A DNA stretch of 45,126 bases, taken from Prevotella sp. GTDB taxonomy: Bacteria > Bacteroidota > Bacteroidia > Bacteroidales > Bacteroidaceae. The stretch lies in the NCBI GenBank assembly GCA_016291595.1, contig JAEEXN010000014.1, forward strand, positions 1 through 45,126, given 5' to 3'. A program made the position numbers and the translations under genes. Under the pieces are notes generated by a model. That model was not told the origin of the DNA and made no database searches. It saw only the letters and a list, made by a program, of their open reading frames with translations. Each line of letters opens with the position of its first letter. The first letter of the stretch is position 1. This document shows, in pieces, positions 32,195 through 39,244 of this stretch.

Positions 32195-32322
32195 AAATTT
32201 CTGATTAAGTGAGAAAGAAAGAAGCTTGTTTCTTTCTTCGAGCGCAAAGAAATTATTCAAATTTCTGATTAAGTGAGAAAGAAAGAAGCTTGTTTCTTTC
32301 TTCGAGCGCAAAGAAATTATTA
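32195..32322. repeat. Tandem duplication of a 64 bp unit upstream of hflX
   Basis: Copies 32195-32258 and 32259-32322 differ at one base. Each contains a GAAAGAA/TTCTTTC hairpin. The near-identity implies a recent event. Confidence 0.92.
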
Positions 32323-32340
32323 AAAAGCCGGGCATGGCGC

Positions 32341-32526
32341 ATGATAGATCAATATGCAGAAAGAGGGACCCAACCCGTTTCTGTTTCGTTTGTAACGCCT
32401 ATGTCGGGCTACATGCGCGCCCCTGTGATTGTGCGGCCTTCAGGTTTTCCGGAACGGCTTTCCTGTATTGTGGAACGGCGATTTGGCGTTGCGAATATGG
32501 CTGTTTTTTTGCAAACGTTTACGTAA
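32341..32526 (+). other. GC-rich block with an unassigned 61-codon frame
   Basis: The stretch 32323-32510 is more GC-rich than the surrounding intergenic DNA. One frame starts MIDQYAERGTQPVSVSF. I do not recognise it; it may be a gene remnant or chance. A near-palindrome around AAACGTTT (about 32511-32523), like LacI-type sites, lies at its end. Confidence 0.25.
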
Positions 32527-32552
32527 TTATTTGCGGAAATTTTGCATTTTTA

Positions 32553-32584
32553 TTTGATTTAAATCAATTATCACGTTATCTTTG
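32553..32584 (+). promoter_or_regulatory. Promoter with an FNR-type palindrome
   Basis: TTTG (32553-32556), 20 bp, TATCTTTG (32577-32584) is an exact fit. TTGATTTAAATCAA (32554-32567) overlaps the -33 box and matches the classical CRP/FNR-family site TTGAT-N4-ATCAA without mismatch. Its overlap with the -33 box suggests repression. Confidence 0.75.
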
Positions 32585-32615
32585 CACTCGTTAACAACGG
32601 ATTTTCAATATTTAC

Positions 32616-32666
32616 ATGCTACCAATAACAAAAACTGCTAAAACATTCAAGATAAGTACGAAATGA
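32616..32666 (+). CDS. Possible 16-aa peptide (leader or micro-protein)
   Basis: ATG to TGA, MLPITKTAKTFKISTK, ending 4 bases before the terminator stem. It is basic and Thr/Lys-rich. No run of one regulatory amino acid codon is present, so classical attenuation is not obvious. Confidence 0.25.
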   Translation: MLPITKTAKTFKISTK

Positions 32667-32670
32667 AAAC

Positions 32671-32698
32671 AGCCTCGATGTGATATCGGGGCTTTTTT
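32671..32698 (+). terminator. Terminator of the small transcript
   Basis: AGCCTCGAT/ATCGGGGCT stem (one G-U pair), GTGAT loop, then six T residues. Confidence 0.85.
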
Positions 32699-32714
32699 GT
32701 TTTACATCACAAAA

Positions 32715-32771
32715 CTTTTAGTTCGAAAATCAAATTATATAGGTGGTTCAAAACGTAAAGAATTAACTTTG
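32715..32771 (+). promoter_or_regulatory. rhaB promoter with probable AraC-type operator
   Basis: TAACTTTG at 32764-32771 lacks a TTTG partner, as expected for an activator-dependent promoter. The sequence at 32715-32737, with core CGAAAATCAAA preceded by CTTTTAGT, recurs upstream of rhaD. In both, the G of GAAAATCAAA is exactly 39 bp before the first T of the -7 box. Confidence 0.7.
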
Positions 32772-32784
32772 CAGCATCATTTCA

Positions 32785-32817
32785 ATTATTGCTAACTTGT
32801 CATTATTGCTAACTTGT
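32785..32817 (+). repeat. 17 bp tandem duplication in the rhaB leader
   Basis: ATTATTGCTAACTTGT occurs at 32785-32800 and 32802-32817, ending 5 bp before the rhaB ATG. Confidence 0.85.
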
Positions 32818-32822
32818 AACAT

Positions 32823-34316
32823 ATGGGCAACAAAAGATATTTCTTTGCGGTCGACTTGGGCGCCACGAGTGGCAGAACCATCATCGGCTCTTTGGGCGAA
32901 GGGAAATTCGAATTAGAGGAACTTACTCGTTTTGATAATAATCTGATAGAGACCGGTGGACATTTCTACTGGGATATTTTCGCATTGTATCATGAGGTCA
33001 TCAAGGGTCTGAAACTGGCTGCCCAGCGCCGGATAGACATCGTGAGCATCGGCATCGACACCTGGGGCGTCGACTTCGTGTGCATTGGCGACGACAATGC
33101 CATCCTGCGCAATCCGTTGTCGTACCGCGACCCTCACACTTTCGGCATGATGGAGGAATATCTTGAGAAGGTGGTCAGCAAGAAGGATGTGTACGACGTG
33201 ACCGGCATTCAGTTCATGAATTTCAACTCGCTTTTCCAGCTCTACGCCATGAAGCAGGCCGGCAACAGCGCCCTGCGTAATGCCCGCAAGATTCTCTTCG
33301 TTCCCGATGCGCTGGGATGGATGCTCACGGGCGAGGAGGTATGCGAGTATACCATCGCCTCTACGTCGCAGATGCTCGACCCGCGTACCAAAGAGCTCGA
33401 CAAGGCGTTGCTGGCCAGCGTGGGACTGAGCCGCGACAAGTTTGGCCGCATGGTGACTCCCGGTACGCAGATTGGCGTGCTGACCGAGGAAATCCAGAAG
33501 ATGACAGGCCTTGGCGCCATTCCCGTCATCTCCGTAGCTGGCCACGACACGGGTAGCGCCGTCGCAGCCGTTCCAGCCAAGGACGAGCAGTTCGCCTATC
33601 TGAGCAGCGGCACATGGAGCCTCATGGGCATCGAGACGCAGGATGCGATTATCAATGAGCGCAGTTATAACCTCAACTTCACCAACGAGGGCGGGGTAGA
33701 GGGTACCACCCGTTTCCTGAAGAACATCTGTGGCATGTGGCTCTATGAGCGCTGCCGCAAGGAGTGGCCCGACGAGGTGCGCCGCCTCTCCCATCCCGAG
33801 TTGCAAGGCTCGGCCATGCAGGTGGAGCCCTTCCGCAGCATCATCAACCCCGATGACGCCCAGTTTGCCAATCCCTCGTCCATGATAGAGGCCATCCAGA
33901 CCTATTGCCGCAACACGGGTCAGGCTGTGCCTGAGACTCCCGGCGAGATCTGCCGTTGCATCTTCGACTCGCTGGCTTTGCGCTATCGTCAGGTGTTCAC
34001 CTGGCTGAAGGAGTTCGCCTCGTTCGACATCAACGTGCTGCATATCATCGGCGGCGGGTCGCTCAATAAGTATCTCAACCAGTTCACAGCCAATGCGTTG
34101 GGCGTGAAGGTGCTGGCAGGCCCGCAAGAGGGAACAGCCATCGGTAACATCATGCTCCAGGCAAAAGCCTCCGGCGAGGTGAAGGATATCTGGGAGATGC
34201 GCGAGATTATTGCCAACAGTCTCGACCTCAAGCAGTTCATGCCGGAGGATCAGCAGCTGTGGAATCAGGGCTACGAGAAGTATCTGGCCATCGTGGGAGA
34301 CACCCAAGCCAGCTGA
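32823..34316 (+). CDS. rhaB: Rhamnulokinase
   Basis: RhaB phosphorylates L-rhamnulose at O1 using ATP. The 497-residue FGGY-family kinase shows FAVDLGATSGR at the N-terminal phosphate loop, IDTWGVDFV (catalytic Asp region), GIQFMNFNSLFQLYA, and the adenosine-site motifs YLSSGTWSLMG and NEGGVEGTTRFLKNI. HIIGGGSLNKYLNQF and QEGTAIGNI close the C-terminal lobe. It agrees with E. coli RhaB across the full length. It opens a plus-strand operon with an isomerase and a sugar porter. A probable RhaR-type operator precedes it. L-fuculokinase is the alternative, but RhaD in the locus favours rhamnulose. Confidence 0.92.
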   Translation: MGNKRYFFAVDLGATSGRTIIGSLGEGKFELEELTRFDNNLIETGGHFYWDIFALYHEVIKGLKLAAQRRIDIVSIGIDTWGVDFVCIGDDNAILRNPLSYRDPHTFGMMEEYLEKVVSKKDVYDVTGIQFMNFNSLFQLYAMKQAGNSALRNARKILFVPDALGWMLTGEEVCEYTIASTSQMLDPRTKELDKALLASVGLSRDKFGRMVTPGTQIGVLTEEIQKMTGLGAIPVISVAGHDTGSAVAAVPAKDEQFAYLSSGTWSLMGIETQDAIINERSYNLNFTNEGGVEGTTRFLKNICGMWLYERCRKEWPDEVRRLSHPELQGSAMQVEPFRSIINPDDAQFANPSSMIEAIQTYCRNTGQAVPETPGEICRCIFDSLALRYRQVFTWLKEFASFDINVLHIIGGGSLNKYLNQFTANALGVKVLAGPQEGTAIGNIMLQAKASGEVKDIWEMREIIANSLDLKQFMPEDQQLWNQGYEKYLAIVGDTQAS

Positions 34317-34327
34317 GACAGACAGGC

Positions 34328-34409
34328 CCTGTTGGCTGAATCTGCCATCCTGTAGCTGGAACAGACATTCTGTAGCTGGAACTTCCAGCCTGTTAGCTGA
34401 AACAGCCGG
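34328..34409 (+). repeat. Four 20-21 bp repeats between rhaB and the isomerase gene
   Basis: Units start at 34328, 34349, 34369 and 34389 with the shared core CTGT-(A/T/G)GCTG-AA. A second pair with CATTCCGGTC(T/C)GT follows near 34460-34490. The 214 bp gap has no TAnnTTTG box, so rhaB and the isomerase gene are probably co-transcribed. Confidence 0.6.
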
Positions 34410-34530
34410 CCGCAATTGACTCCGCCATTCCCCTTGAGCCGTTCCCGTCAGTCCTCATCCATTCCGGTCTGTCCGTGTTCATTCCGGTCCGTAAGAAAGA
34501 ATATTATTAATAAAAAAATACAACATAACT

Positions 34531-35961
34531 ATGAGCAAACCATTAGTTGAAACCAAAGCAAGAGTAGGCGTATTCTCTATTGCTTTACAGGCATATCTGC
34601 CGCAGTTTCCACAACTTGTCCCCGAGTTCGAGGCACAGTATGACGCATTCAAGAAGACCCTGCCCGACAGCATCGAGATTATCGACGGAGGCATGGTGAC
34701 AACCAAAGAGCAGTCGATGGCCGCCGGCGACAAGTTCCGTGCTGCCGATGTTGATTTGGTGATTCTTCAGCTGCTTACCTATTGCACCTCTTACAATATG
34801 CTGCCGGCCGTGCGCGACCTCGATGTTCCCGTCATTCTGGTGAACGTGCAGAAGAAGAAGGCCCCCGACTATGCCAATACCGACATTCCCACATGGCTGG
34901 GCGAGCTGTATGCCTGCGGAGCCGTGGGCGAGATGGTGGCCGACCTCGAGCGTGCCGGCAAGCGCCACGCCGTGATCACGGGCGTTGTCGAGGGTGGTGA
35001 CCCCCAGGTGCAGGCCGAGATAGAGGACTGGTGCCGTGCCGCACAGGTGCGCCGCCGTTTCCGCGACACCAACATCGCGCAGATCGGCCGTCCCTATCCG
35101 GGCATGATGGACCTCTATATCGACGAGACCAACCTCTACCACCGTATGTATGTCTACACCAAGCAGTTCGACTGGGAGAAGATGTGGGCCATCGCCGACA
35201 ACATCACCGACGAGGACGCCATCCGTGCTAAGGCACAGGACATCCTCGACACCTTCGACATCGAGGGTGGCGGCTCCATCGAGAAAGTATGGGATATGGC
35301 GAAGTACGTGGTGGCTTTCGAGCAATGGGTGAAAGACGAGCAGCTGGGCATGATCGCATCCCACTACGATGGTTTTGCCCAGGGCATTGCCGGCAAGCTC
35401 GACTCCATGCTCATTCCTGCCTTCTCGATGCTCATCAAGCAGCACACGGCCTGCGCCGTAGAGGGCGACATGAAGGTGGCTATGGCCATGTCTATCCTCA
35501 AGACCATCAGCGGCACAGGCACGCTCTCCGAGATGTATAGCATCGACTTCAACGAGGATATCTGCATCATCGGCCACTCCGGTTCCGGCGACTTCGACAT
35601 CTCGCAGGCCAAGAAGCCAACCATGAAGATTGTGCCCGTGTTCCACGGAAAGGCCGGCGGCGGCTATCTCACCCAGTTCTATCCTCCCACGGGCCCCGTC
35701 ACCTACCTCGGCATCACGCAGGACAAGAACGGCGTGTTCAAGTTTGTGGTGGCAGAGGGCGTCAACGAGGATGGGCCCATCTTCACCTTTGGCGACACGA
35801 ACATGCGCACACGCTTCTCCATCGGCGCTCGTGAGTTCTGCAACCGCTGGAGCGAGGCAGGCCCCACCCACCACATGGCAGCAGCCGTAGGCCACCATAT
35901 TGACACCATCCTGAAGGTTGCCAAGATCTTCAATATCAAGGTAGACATTGTTTGCAGATAA
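34531..35961 (+). CDS. Sugar isomerase of the L-arabinose/L-fucose isomerase fold, likely acting on L-rhamnose
   Basis: The 476-residue protein has the AraA/FucI architecture: two Rossmann-like domains (for example VDLVILQLLTYCTSYNMLPAV, about residues 74-94) and a C-terminal barrel. Candidate metal and catalytic residues line up with AraA: Glu in CAVEGDMKVAM, Glu in GTLSEMYSIDF, His in IIGHSGSGD and His in AGPTHHMAA. E. coli-type RhaA, a different TIM-barrel protein, is not in the locus. Position between rhaB and a sugar porter, with rhaD nearby, implies that it converts rhamnose (or a similar 6-deoxy-sugar) to the ketose. This is inferred from context; L-arabinose or L-fucose are alternatives. 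The porter gene starts 4 bp after its stop. Confidence 0.82.
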   Translation: MSKPLVETKARVGVFSIALQAYLPQFPQLVPEFEAQYDAFKKTLPDSIEIIDGGMVTTKEQSMAAGDKFRAADVDLVILQLLTYCTSYNMLPAVRDLDVPVILVNVQKKKAPDYANTDIPTWLGELYACGAVGEMVADLERAGKRHAVITGVVEGGDPQVQAEIEDWCRAAQVRRRFRDTNIAQIGRPYPGMMDLYIDETNLYHRMYVYTKQFDWEKMWAIADNITDEDAIRAKAQDILDTFDIEGGGSIEKVWDMAKYVVAFEQWVKDEQLGMIASHYDGFAQGIAGKLDSMLIPAFSMLIKQHTACAVEGDMKVAMAMSILKTISGTGTLSEMYSIDFNEDICIIGHSGSGDFDISQAKKPTMKIVPVFHGKAGGGYLTQFYPPTGPVTYLGITQDKNGVFKFVVAEGVNEDGPIFTFGDTNMRTRFSIGAREFCNRWSEAGPTHHMAAAVGHHIDTILKVAKIFNIKVDIVCR

Positions 35962-35965
35962 GACT

Positions 35966-37300
35966 ATGGCGAAAAGTAAAGGAAGTTTGAAGAGCACGCT
36001 CGCCGTCTCTCTCAATAATTATCTCGATGCGGGAGCCATCGTTGCAGGCTCCAGCGGCATCACCCTCTGGCAGAACTATCTCGGTCTCTCCGAGATGCAT
36101 CTCGGCTGGCTCAACGCCCTCAGCGCCAACGCACTGGGAGCAGCCATCGGAGCCATCATCGGCGGATTCCTCGCCGACAAGTTCGGACGTAAGTTCATCT
36201 TCACCTACAACCTGCTGGTCTACATGCTGGGCGTGCTCATCGTGATGTTCTCCCTCAGCTACCCCATGCTGCTCGTGGGCTTCCTCATCACCGGCATCTC
36301 AGTCGGTATCGGAGTGCCCGCCTCGTGGACCTACATCTCCGAGTCGTCGGAAGTGAACAACCGCGGACGCAACATCTGCATCTCTCAGATGTCGTGGGGC
36401 CTGGGCCCGATGTTCATCCTGTTCTTCGGCATGCTGCTCGCTCCCGGCGGTCTGCTCTACGCGCCCGTTGAGTCGCTGGCACATGCCATCGTGGGCGCCG
36501 ATGCCGCACAGGCAGCCGTCGAGGTGTTCTCATCGCGCGTGGTGTTCTTCACCCTCTTCGTCGTGGCCTTCGTAGCCTGGAACCTCCAGCGCCAGTTGGA
36601 GGAGAGCGCCGAGTACACCGCCCAGAAAGACAAGGACGACAGCAGCATTCTCGACAACATCAAGCTGCTGTTCACCAACCGCACAGCCGTACGCACCGTC
36701 GCATTCCTCGCCACCATCTACCTCTCGTGGAACCTCGTGGCATCGGTCATGGGATTCTTCATGCCCCACATCTACGAGACCGCCGGAGGCCTGAGCAACG
36801 AGTCGGCCAACATGCTGAGCTGCATCAGCTGGGTGTTCGTCGTCATCACCACGTTCATCATCTCGTTCTATGTCGACAAGGTTATCCACCGCTTCTTCTA
36901 TGTGTTCGGACTCGCAGCAGCCCTGACCGCATGGATACTCGTCATCGGCGGCGGCGTCACCACCATAGCTGGCATCTGGGTGTTCACCATCCTCTGGGGC
37001 ATCAACAACGGTAGCTCCGTGCAGGTGTTCTACGCCCTGTGGGGCTCAGAGCTCTTCCCCGCCAAGTTCCGCGCCGGAGCCCAGGGCCTGATGTTCTTCA
37101 TCGTGCGCGGCCTGTCGGCAGCCTGGGGACTCGTGTTCACCTATATCTATGGCGAGAACGGCGAGGGCTTCACCATTGCCGCCTACTGTATGGTAGCCCT
37201 GCTCATCATCTCGCTCGTGGTAGGTCTTATCGGCATGCCCAACACCCGTGGCCGCTCTCTCGACGACATCGTTCACGAGCGCTACGGCGACAACTATTAA
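35966..37300 (+). CDS. MFS sugar porter
   Basis: Starting at MAKSKGS the protein has 444 residues and about 12 membrane helices. It has the sugar-porter motifs ADKFGRKF in the loop between helices 2 and 3, WTYISESSEVNNRGRN after helix 4 and PNTRGRSLDDI at the C-terminus. It is probably a proton symporter in the inner membrane. As the third gene of the rhaB operon it is the likely entry route for L-rhamnose, in place of the DMT-type RhaT of enterobacteria. The inter-domain loop (about residues 215-230) is short and acidic. Substrate is inferred from context only. Confidence 0.88.
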   Translation: MAKSKGSLKSTLAVSLNNYLDAGAIVAGSSGITLWQNYLGLSEMHLGWLNALSANALGAAIGAIIGGFLADKFGRKFIFTYNLLVYMLGVLIVMFSLSYPMLLVGFLITGISVGIGVPASWTYISESSEVNNRGRNICISQMSWGLGPMFILFFGMLLAPGGLLYAPVESLAHAIVGADAAQAAVEVFSSRVVFFTLFVVAFVAWNLQRQLEESAEYTAQKDKDDSSILDNIKLLFTNRTAVRTVAFLATIYLSWNLVASVMGFFMPHIYETAGGLSNESANMLSCISWVFVVITTFIISFYVDKVIHRFFYVFGLAAALTAWILVIGGGVTTIAGIWVFTILWGINNGSSVQVFYALWGSELFPAKFRAGAQGLMFFIVRGLSAAWGLVFTYIYGENGEGFTIAAYCMVALLIISLVVGLIGMPNTRGRSLDDIVHERYGDNY

Positions 37301-37364
37301 GAAACTTCTCTCAATAAGGTCGAGATAAGATTGGGCGGCCATTCTGCCCCCGGTCATATATTCA

Positions 37365-37397
37365 GCCGGCAACATTCTGCGACGGAATGTTGCCGGC
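37365..37397 (+). terminator. GC-rich hairpin after the rhaB operon
   Basis: GCCGGCAACATTC pairs perfectly with 37385-37397 (13 bp, 7-base loop). There is no clear T-run, so it could be a Rho-assisted or weak terminator. Confidence 0.6.
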
Positions 37398-37656
37398 ATG
37401 TTGTTGGTGGACCACCCGTCTCTTTACCCTCCTGGCTTTCCGTTGGCCGGACCAGACCTGATACTCTCATTCGCTTTTCTTCAGCAAGCACACATTTCTC
37501 CCCCTTTTCTTTTTGCAATTAAATTTGACGTGAGTTCGATATTAGAATTTTGCAATGCACTTGTTTTTGTCCTAATGACAAGTGTGATATGAAATAATAC
37601 ATATTTCGTCTGTAATCTATTGATATGTAAATAGATATGGTGAATATGAAATATGG

Positions 37657-37741
37657 CGTTATGCTTAGAAAGATATATGTAGAAGAATATAACAACCTAG
37701 ACAATATCTAAATAGTGACAGATGTCGCTACAAGCATAACG
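37657..37741. repeat. 10 bp inverted repeat in AT-rich DNA
   Basis: CGTTATGCTT (37657-37666) and AAGCATAACG (37732-37741) flank 65 bp. The surroundings 37500-37750 are very AT-rich and carry no gene I can support. Confidence 0.5.
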
Positions 37742-37756
37742 ATATCAGAATAACTG

Positions 37757-37850
37757 AAAATCATGGGAATCTGTGGACTGTTTTTCAACCTTAAACCTTG
37801 AACTTTTCACAGGCAGCTCCACTGCTTTTCTGTGAGCAGCTTATGAAATT
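37757..37850. repeat. Copy of the heptad-plus-hairpin repeat
   Basis: GAAAATCATGGGAATCTGTGG, two CCTTAAA/CCTTGAA heptads, TTTTCAC, a GCAG/CTGC hairpin and TTCTGTGAGC occur in the same order as in the inverted arm at 4325-4400. Confidence 0.6.
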
Positions 37851-37855
37851 TGAAA

Positions 37856-37943
37856 TTAATGCCTGATTACGTTCGAATTGATGCCTACTTATGCTCTAAT
37901 TAATGCCTAGTTACGTTCTAATTAATGCCTGATTAGAGTGTAA
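37856..37943. repeat. Array of four 22 bp units
   Basis: Units start at 37856, 37878, 37900 and 37922 with no indel; the consensus is TTAATGCCT followed by GATTACGTTCTAA. An inverted partial copy (TCAGGCATCGATTA) lies at about 37967-37980. Confidence 0.85.
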
Positions 37944-38165
37944 TTAATCGGTTTGTTGCAACCTAATCAGGCATCGATTAGAAACTGTCGTGGTAGAATA
38001 GTGACGGCTGGGAGACAGGTGTCACTATGCATAAATAACAAAACAGCAGGAGATTACGAGGCTAAGTGATACTTAGGAGATGAGAGCTCATTAATTGGAG
38101 AGGGAGATTTTGCGACGCGAAACGCGCCGTCTACTGTAGCACTTACAATTTACAATAGGAACAAT

Positions 38166-38255
38166 CTTTGAACTTTGAACCTTGAACTTTAAACCTTAAA
38201 CCTTGAACCCTTGAACTTTGAACCCTTTCACCTGCGGCTTCGCCGCTCTGTGTCG
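38166..38255. repeat. Copy of the heptad-plus-hairpin repeat
   Basis: Heptads CTTTGAA/CCTTGAA/CTTTAAA run at about 38167-38228, then TTTCACCT, the hairpin GCGGC-TTC-GCCGC (38234-38246) and CTCTGTGTCGGGG. Same orientation as the copy at 37757. Confidence 0.75.
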
Positions 38256-38261
38256 GGGCAA

Positions 38262-38285
38262 CAAAAAAGCCCCCTCACGGGGGCT
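38262..38285 (-). terminator. Terminator of rhaD
   Basis: On the minus strand AGCCCCC-GTGA-GGGGGCT is followed by six T residues, 39 bp past the stop. Confidence 0.92.
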
Positions 38286-38323
38286 GACTTTAACGAATCT
38301 CTTTATCTTAAAAAACGCAATAC

Positions 38324-39133
38324 TTAGCGGGGGAGGTTGAAGGCGCGCGTCATCTCTGCCATCTGCTCGTCGCTCATGCCCTCGGGCTCGAAGCCCATCG
38401 CGCGTGCGTTGATGTAGATTTTGGCACTCTTGGAGAGCACGTCTATCTGGTCGAAGGCGTCCATCACGTCGAGGCCCTTGGCGAAGACTCCGTGTTTCTC
38501 CCACATCACCACGTCGTATTCCTCGAGCTCCTTCAGGGTGGCGTCGGCCAGCTCGTTGCTGCCGGGCAGGGTGTAGGGTACGATGCCGAGGCCGAGCGGG
38601 CAGAAGGCCTTTGTCTCGGGAATCATGCTCCAGAGGATCTTGGTGAGCACGTCCTTGCCGAGGAACTGGCGGTTGTGGCTCATGGCTACGAGCTCGATGG
38701 GGTGGGTGTGTACGGTTGCCTTGTAGTTGCTGCCGCTCTCGATGAGATGGGCGTGCACGGTGAGGTGGCTGGGAAGCTCGCTGGTGGGCATCACGGGGTT
38801 GTCGGCTATGATGACATAGGATGCGCAGTCGTCGAGGATGCGGATGACGGAGCCGTTGTCCATAGGCCACCGTGCGAGGTCGCGCATGCGCTTGCCTGTT
38901 CCCTTGCAATAGAAGTAGCATCCCTTGAGGGCGGGCAGGGTGACGCCGATCTGCTTGACGTCGCTGATGGCGGGCAGCTGTCGGATTTCGTCGTCGACAA
39001 ATTCGGAGATGTTCACGGTGATATTGCCGCCGTTGCGCTCTGCCCATCCGTTCTGCCAGAGGTATCCGGCTACTTCTGCAATCTTATAGACCTCTTGTTT
39101 CAAGGCGGGTCTGCCTTCTAATATACTTTTCAT
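38324..39133 (-). CDS. rhaD: Rhamnulose-1-phosphate aldolase
   Basis: RhaD splits L-rhamnulose 1-phosphate into dihydroxyacetone phosphate and L-lactaldehyde. The 269-residue zinc class II aldolase has GWAERNGGNITVN (phosphate site), PTSELPSHLTVHAHL with the catalytic Glu, zinc ligands in TVHTHPIEL (HxH) and His in MWEKHGVFAKG. Length and all motifs match E. coli RhaD rather than the shorter fuculose aldolase. It follows the AraC gene on the same strand, but has its own -7 box and operator (39182-39238), and a strong terminator. It is a single-gene transcript apart from the rhaB operon 6 kb away. Confidence 0.93.
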   Translation of the reverse strand: MKSILEGRPALKQEVYKIAEVAGYLWQNGWAERNGGNITVNISEFVDDEIRQLPAISDVKQIGVTLPALKGCYFYCKGTGKRMRDLARWPMDNGSVIRILDDCASYVIIADNPVMPTSELPSHLTVHAHLIESGSNYKATVHTHPIELVAMSHNRQFLGKDVLTKILWSMIPETKAFCPLGLGIVPYTLPGSNELADATLKELEEYDVVMWEKHGVFAKGLDVMDAFDQIDVLSKSAKIYINARAMGFEPEGMSDEQMAEMTRAFNLPR

Positions 39134-39181
39134 ATTTTAGGTTTGTGAGTGTTTAAGTTGGGTTCAGTCTGTTTTCGTGTG

Positions 39182-39238
39182 CAAAGATACGGCATTAGGG
39201 CGTAGGCAGGCATCACATTTTGATTTTCGTACTGAAAG
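39182..39238 (-). promoter_or_regulatory. rhaD promoter with probable AraC-type operator
   Basis: On the minus strand TATCTTTG (39189-39182) lacks a proper -33 box. CTTTCAGT-A-CGAAAATCAAA (39238-39219) matches the element before rhaB at 18 of 20 positions and sits at the same 39 bp offset. It begins 7 bp after the AraC stop codon. Confidence 0.72.
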
Positions 39239-39244
39239 ATTTGG

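Larger units (their letters stand above)
32591..32698 (+). ncRNA. Candidate small RNA or leader transcript upstream of rhaB
   Basis: A promoter at 32553-32584 and a terminator at 32671-32698 define a unit of about 108 bases with no ordinary gene. It holds a 16-codon frame. It may be a small RNA, a peptide mRNA, or an attenuated leader of the rhaB operon. Confidence 0.5.

Noticed and set aside
32719..32735. tRNA fragment (AGTTCGAAAATC resembles a T-loop)
   Set aside because: No matching acceptor, D or anticodon stems around it; it is part of the rhaB operator.
32913..34415. 500-codon minus-strand frame opposite rhaB
   Set aside because: Antisense shadow of a fully conserved kinase.
34585..36015. 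476-codon minus-strand frame opposite the isomerase gene
   Set aside because: Antisense shadow; low-complexity composition and no family features.
37331..37592. Two short plus-strand frames after the porter gene
   Set aside because: They overlap each other and a hairpin, have no conserved features and no start context.
38196..39047. 283-codon frame overlapping rhaD in another frame
   Set aside because: Arg/His/Pro-rich translation without motifs; rhaD in the other frame explains the sequence.
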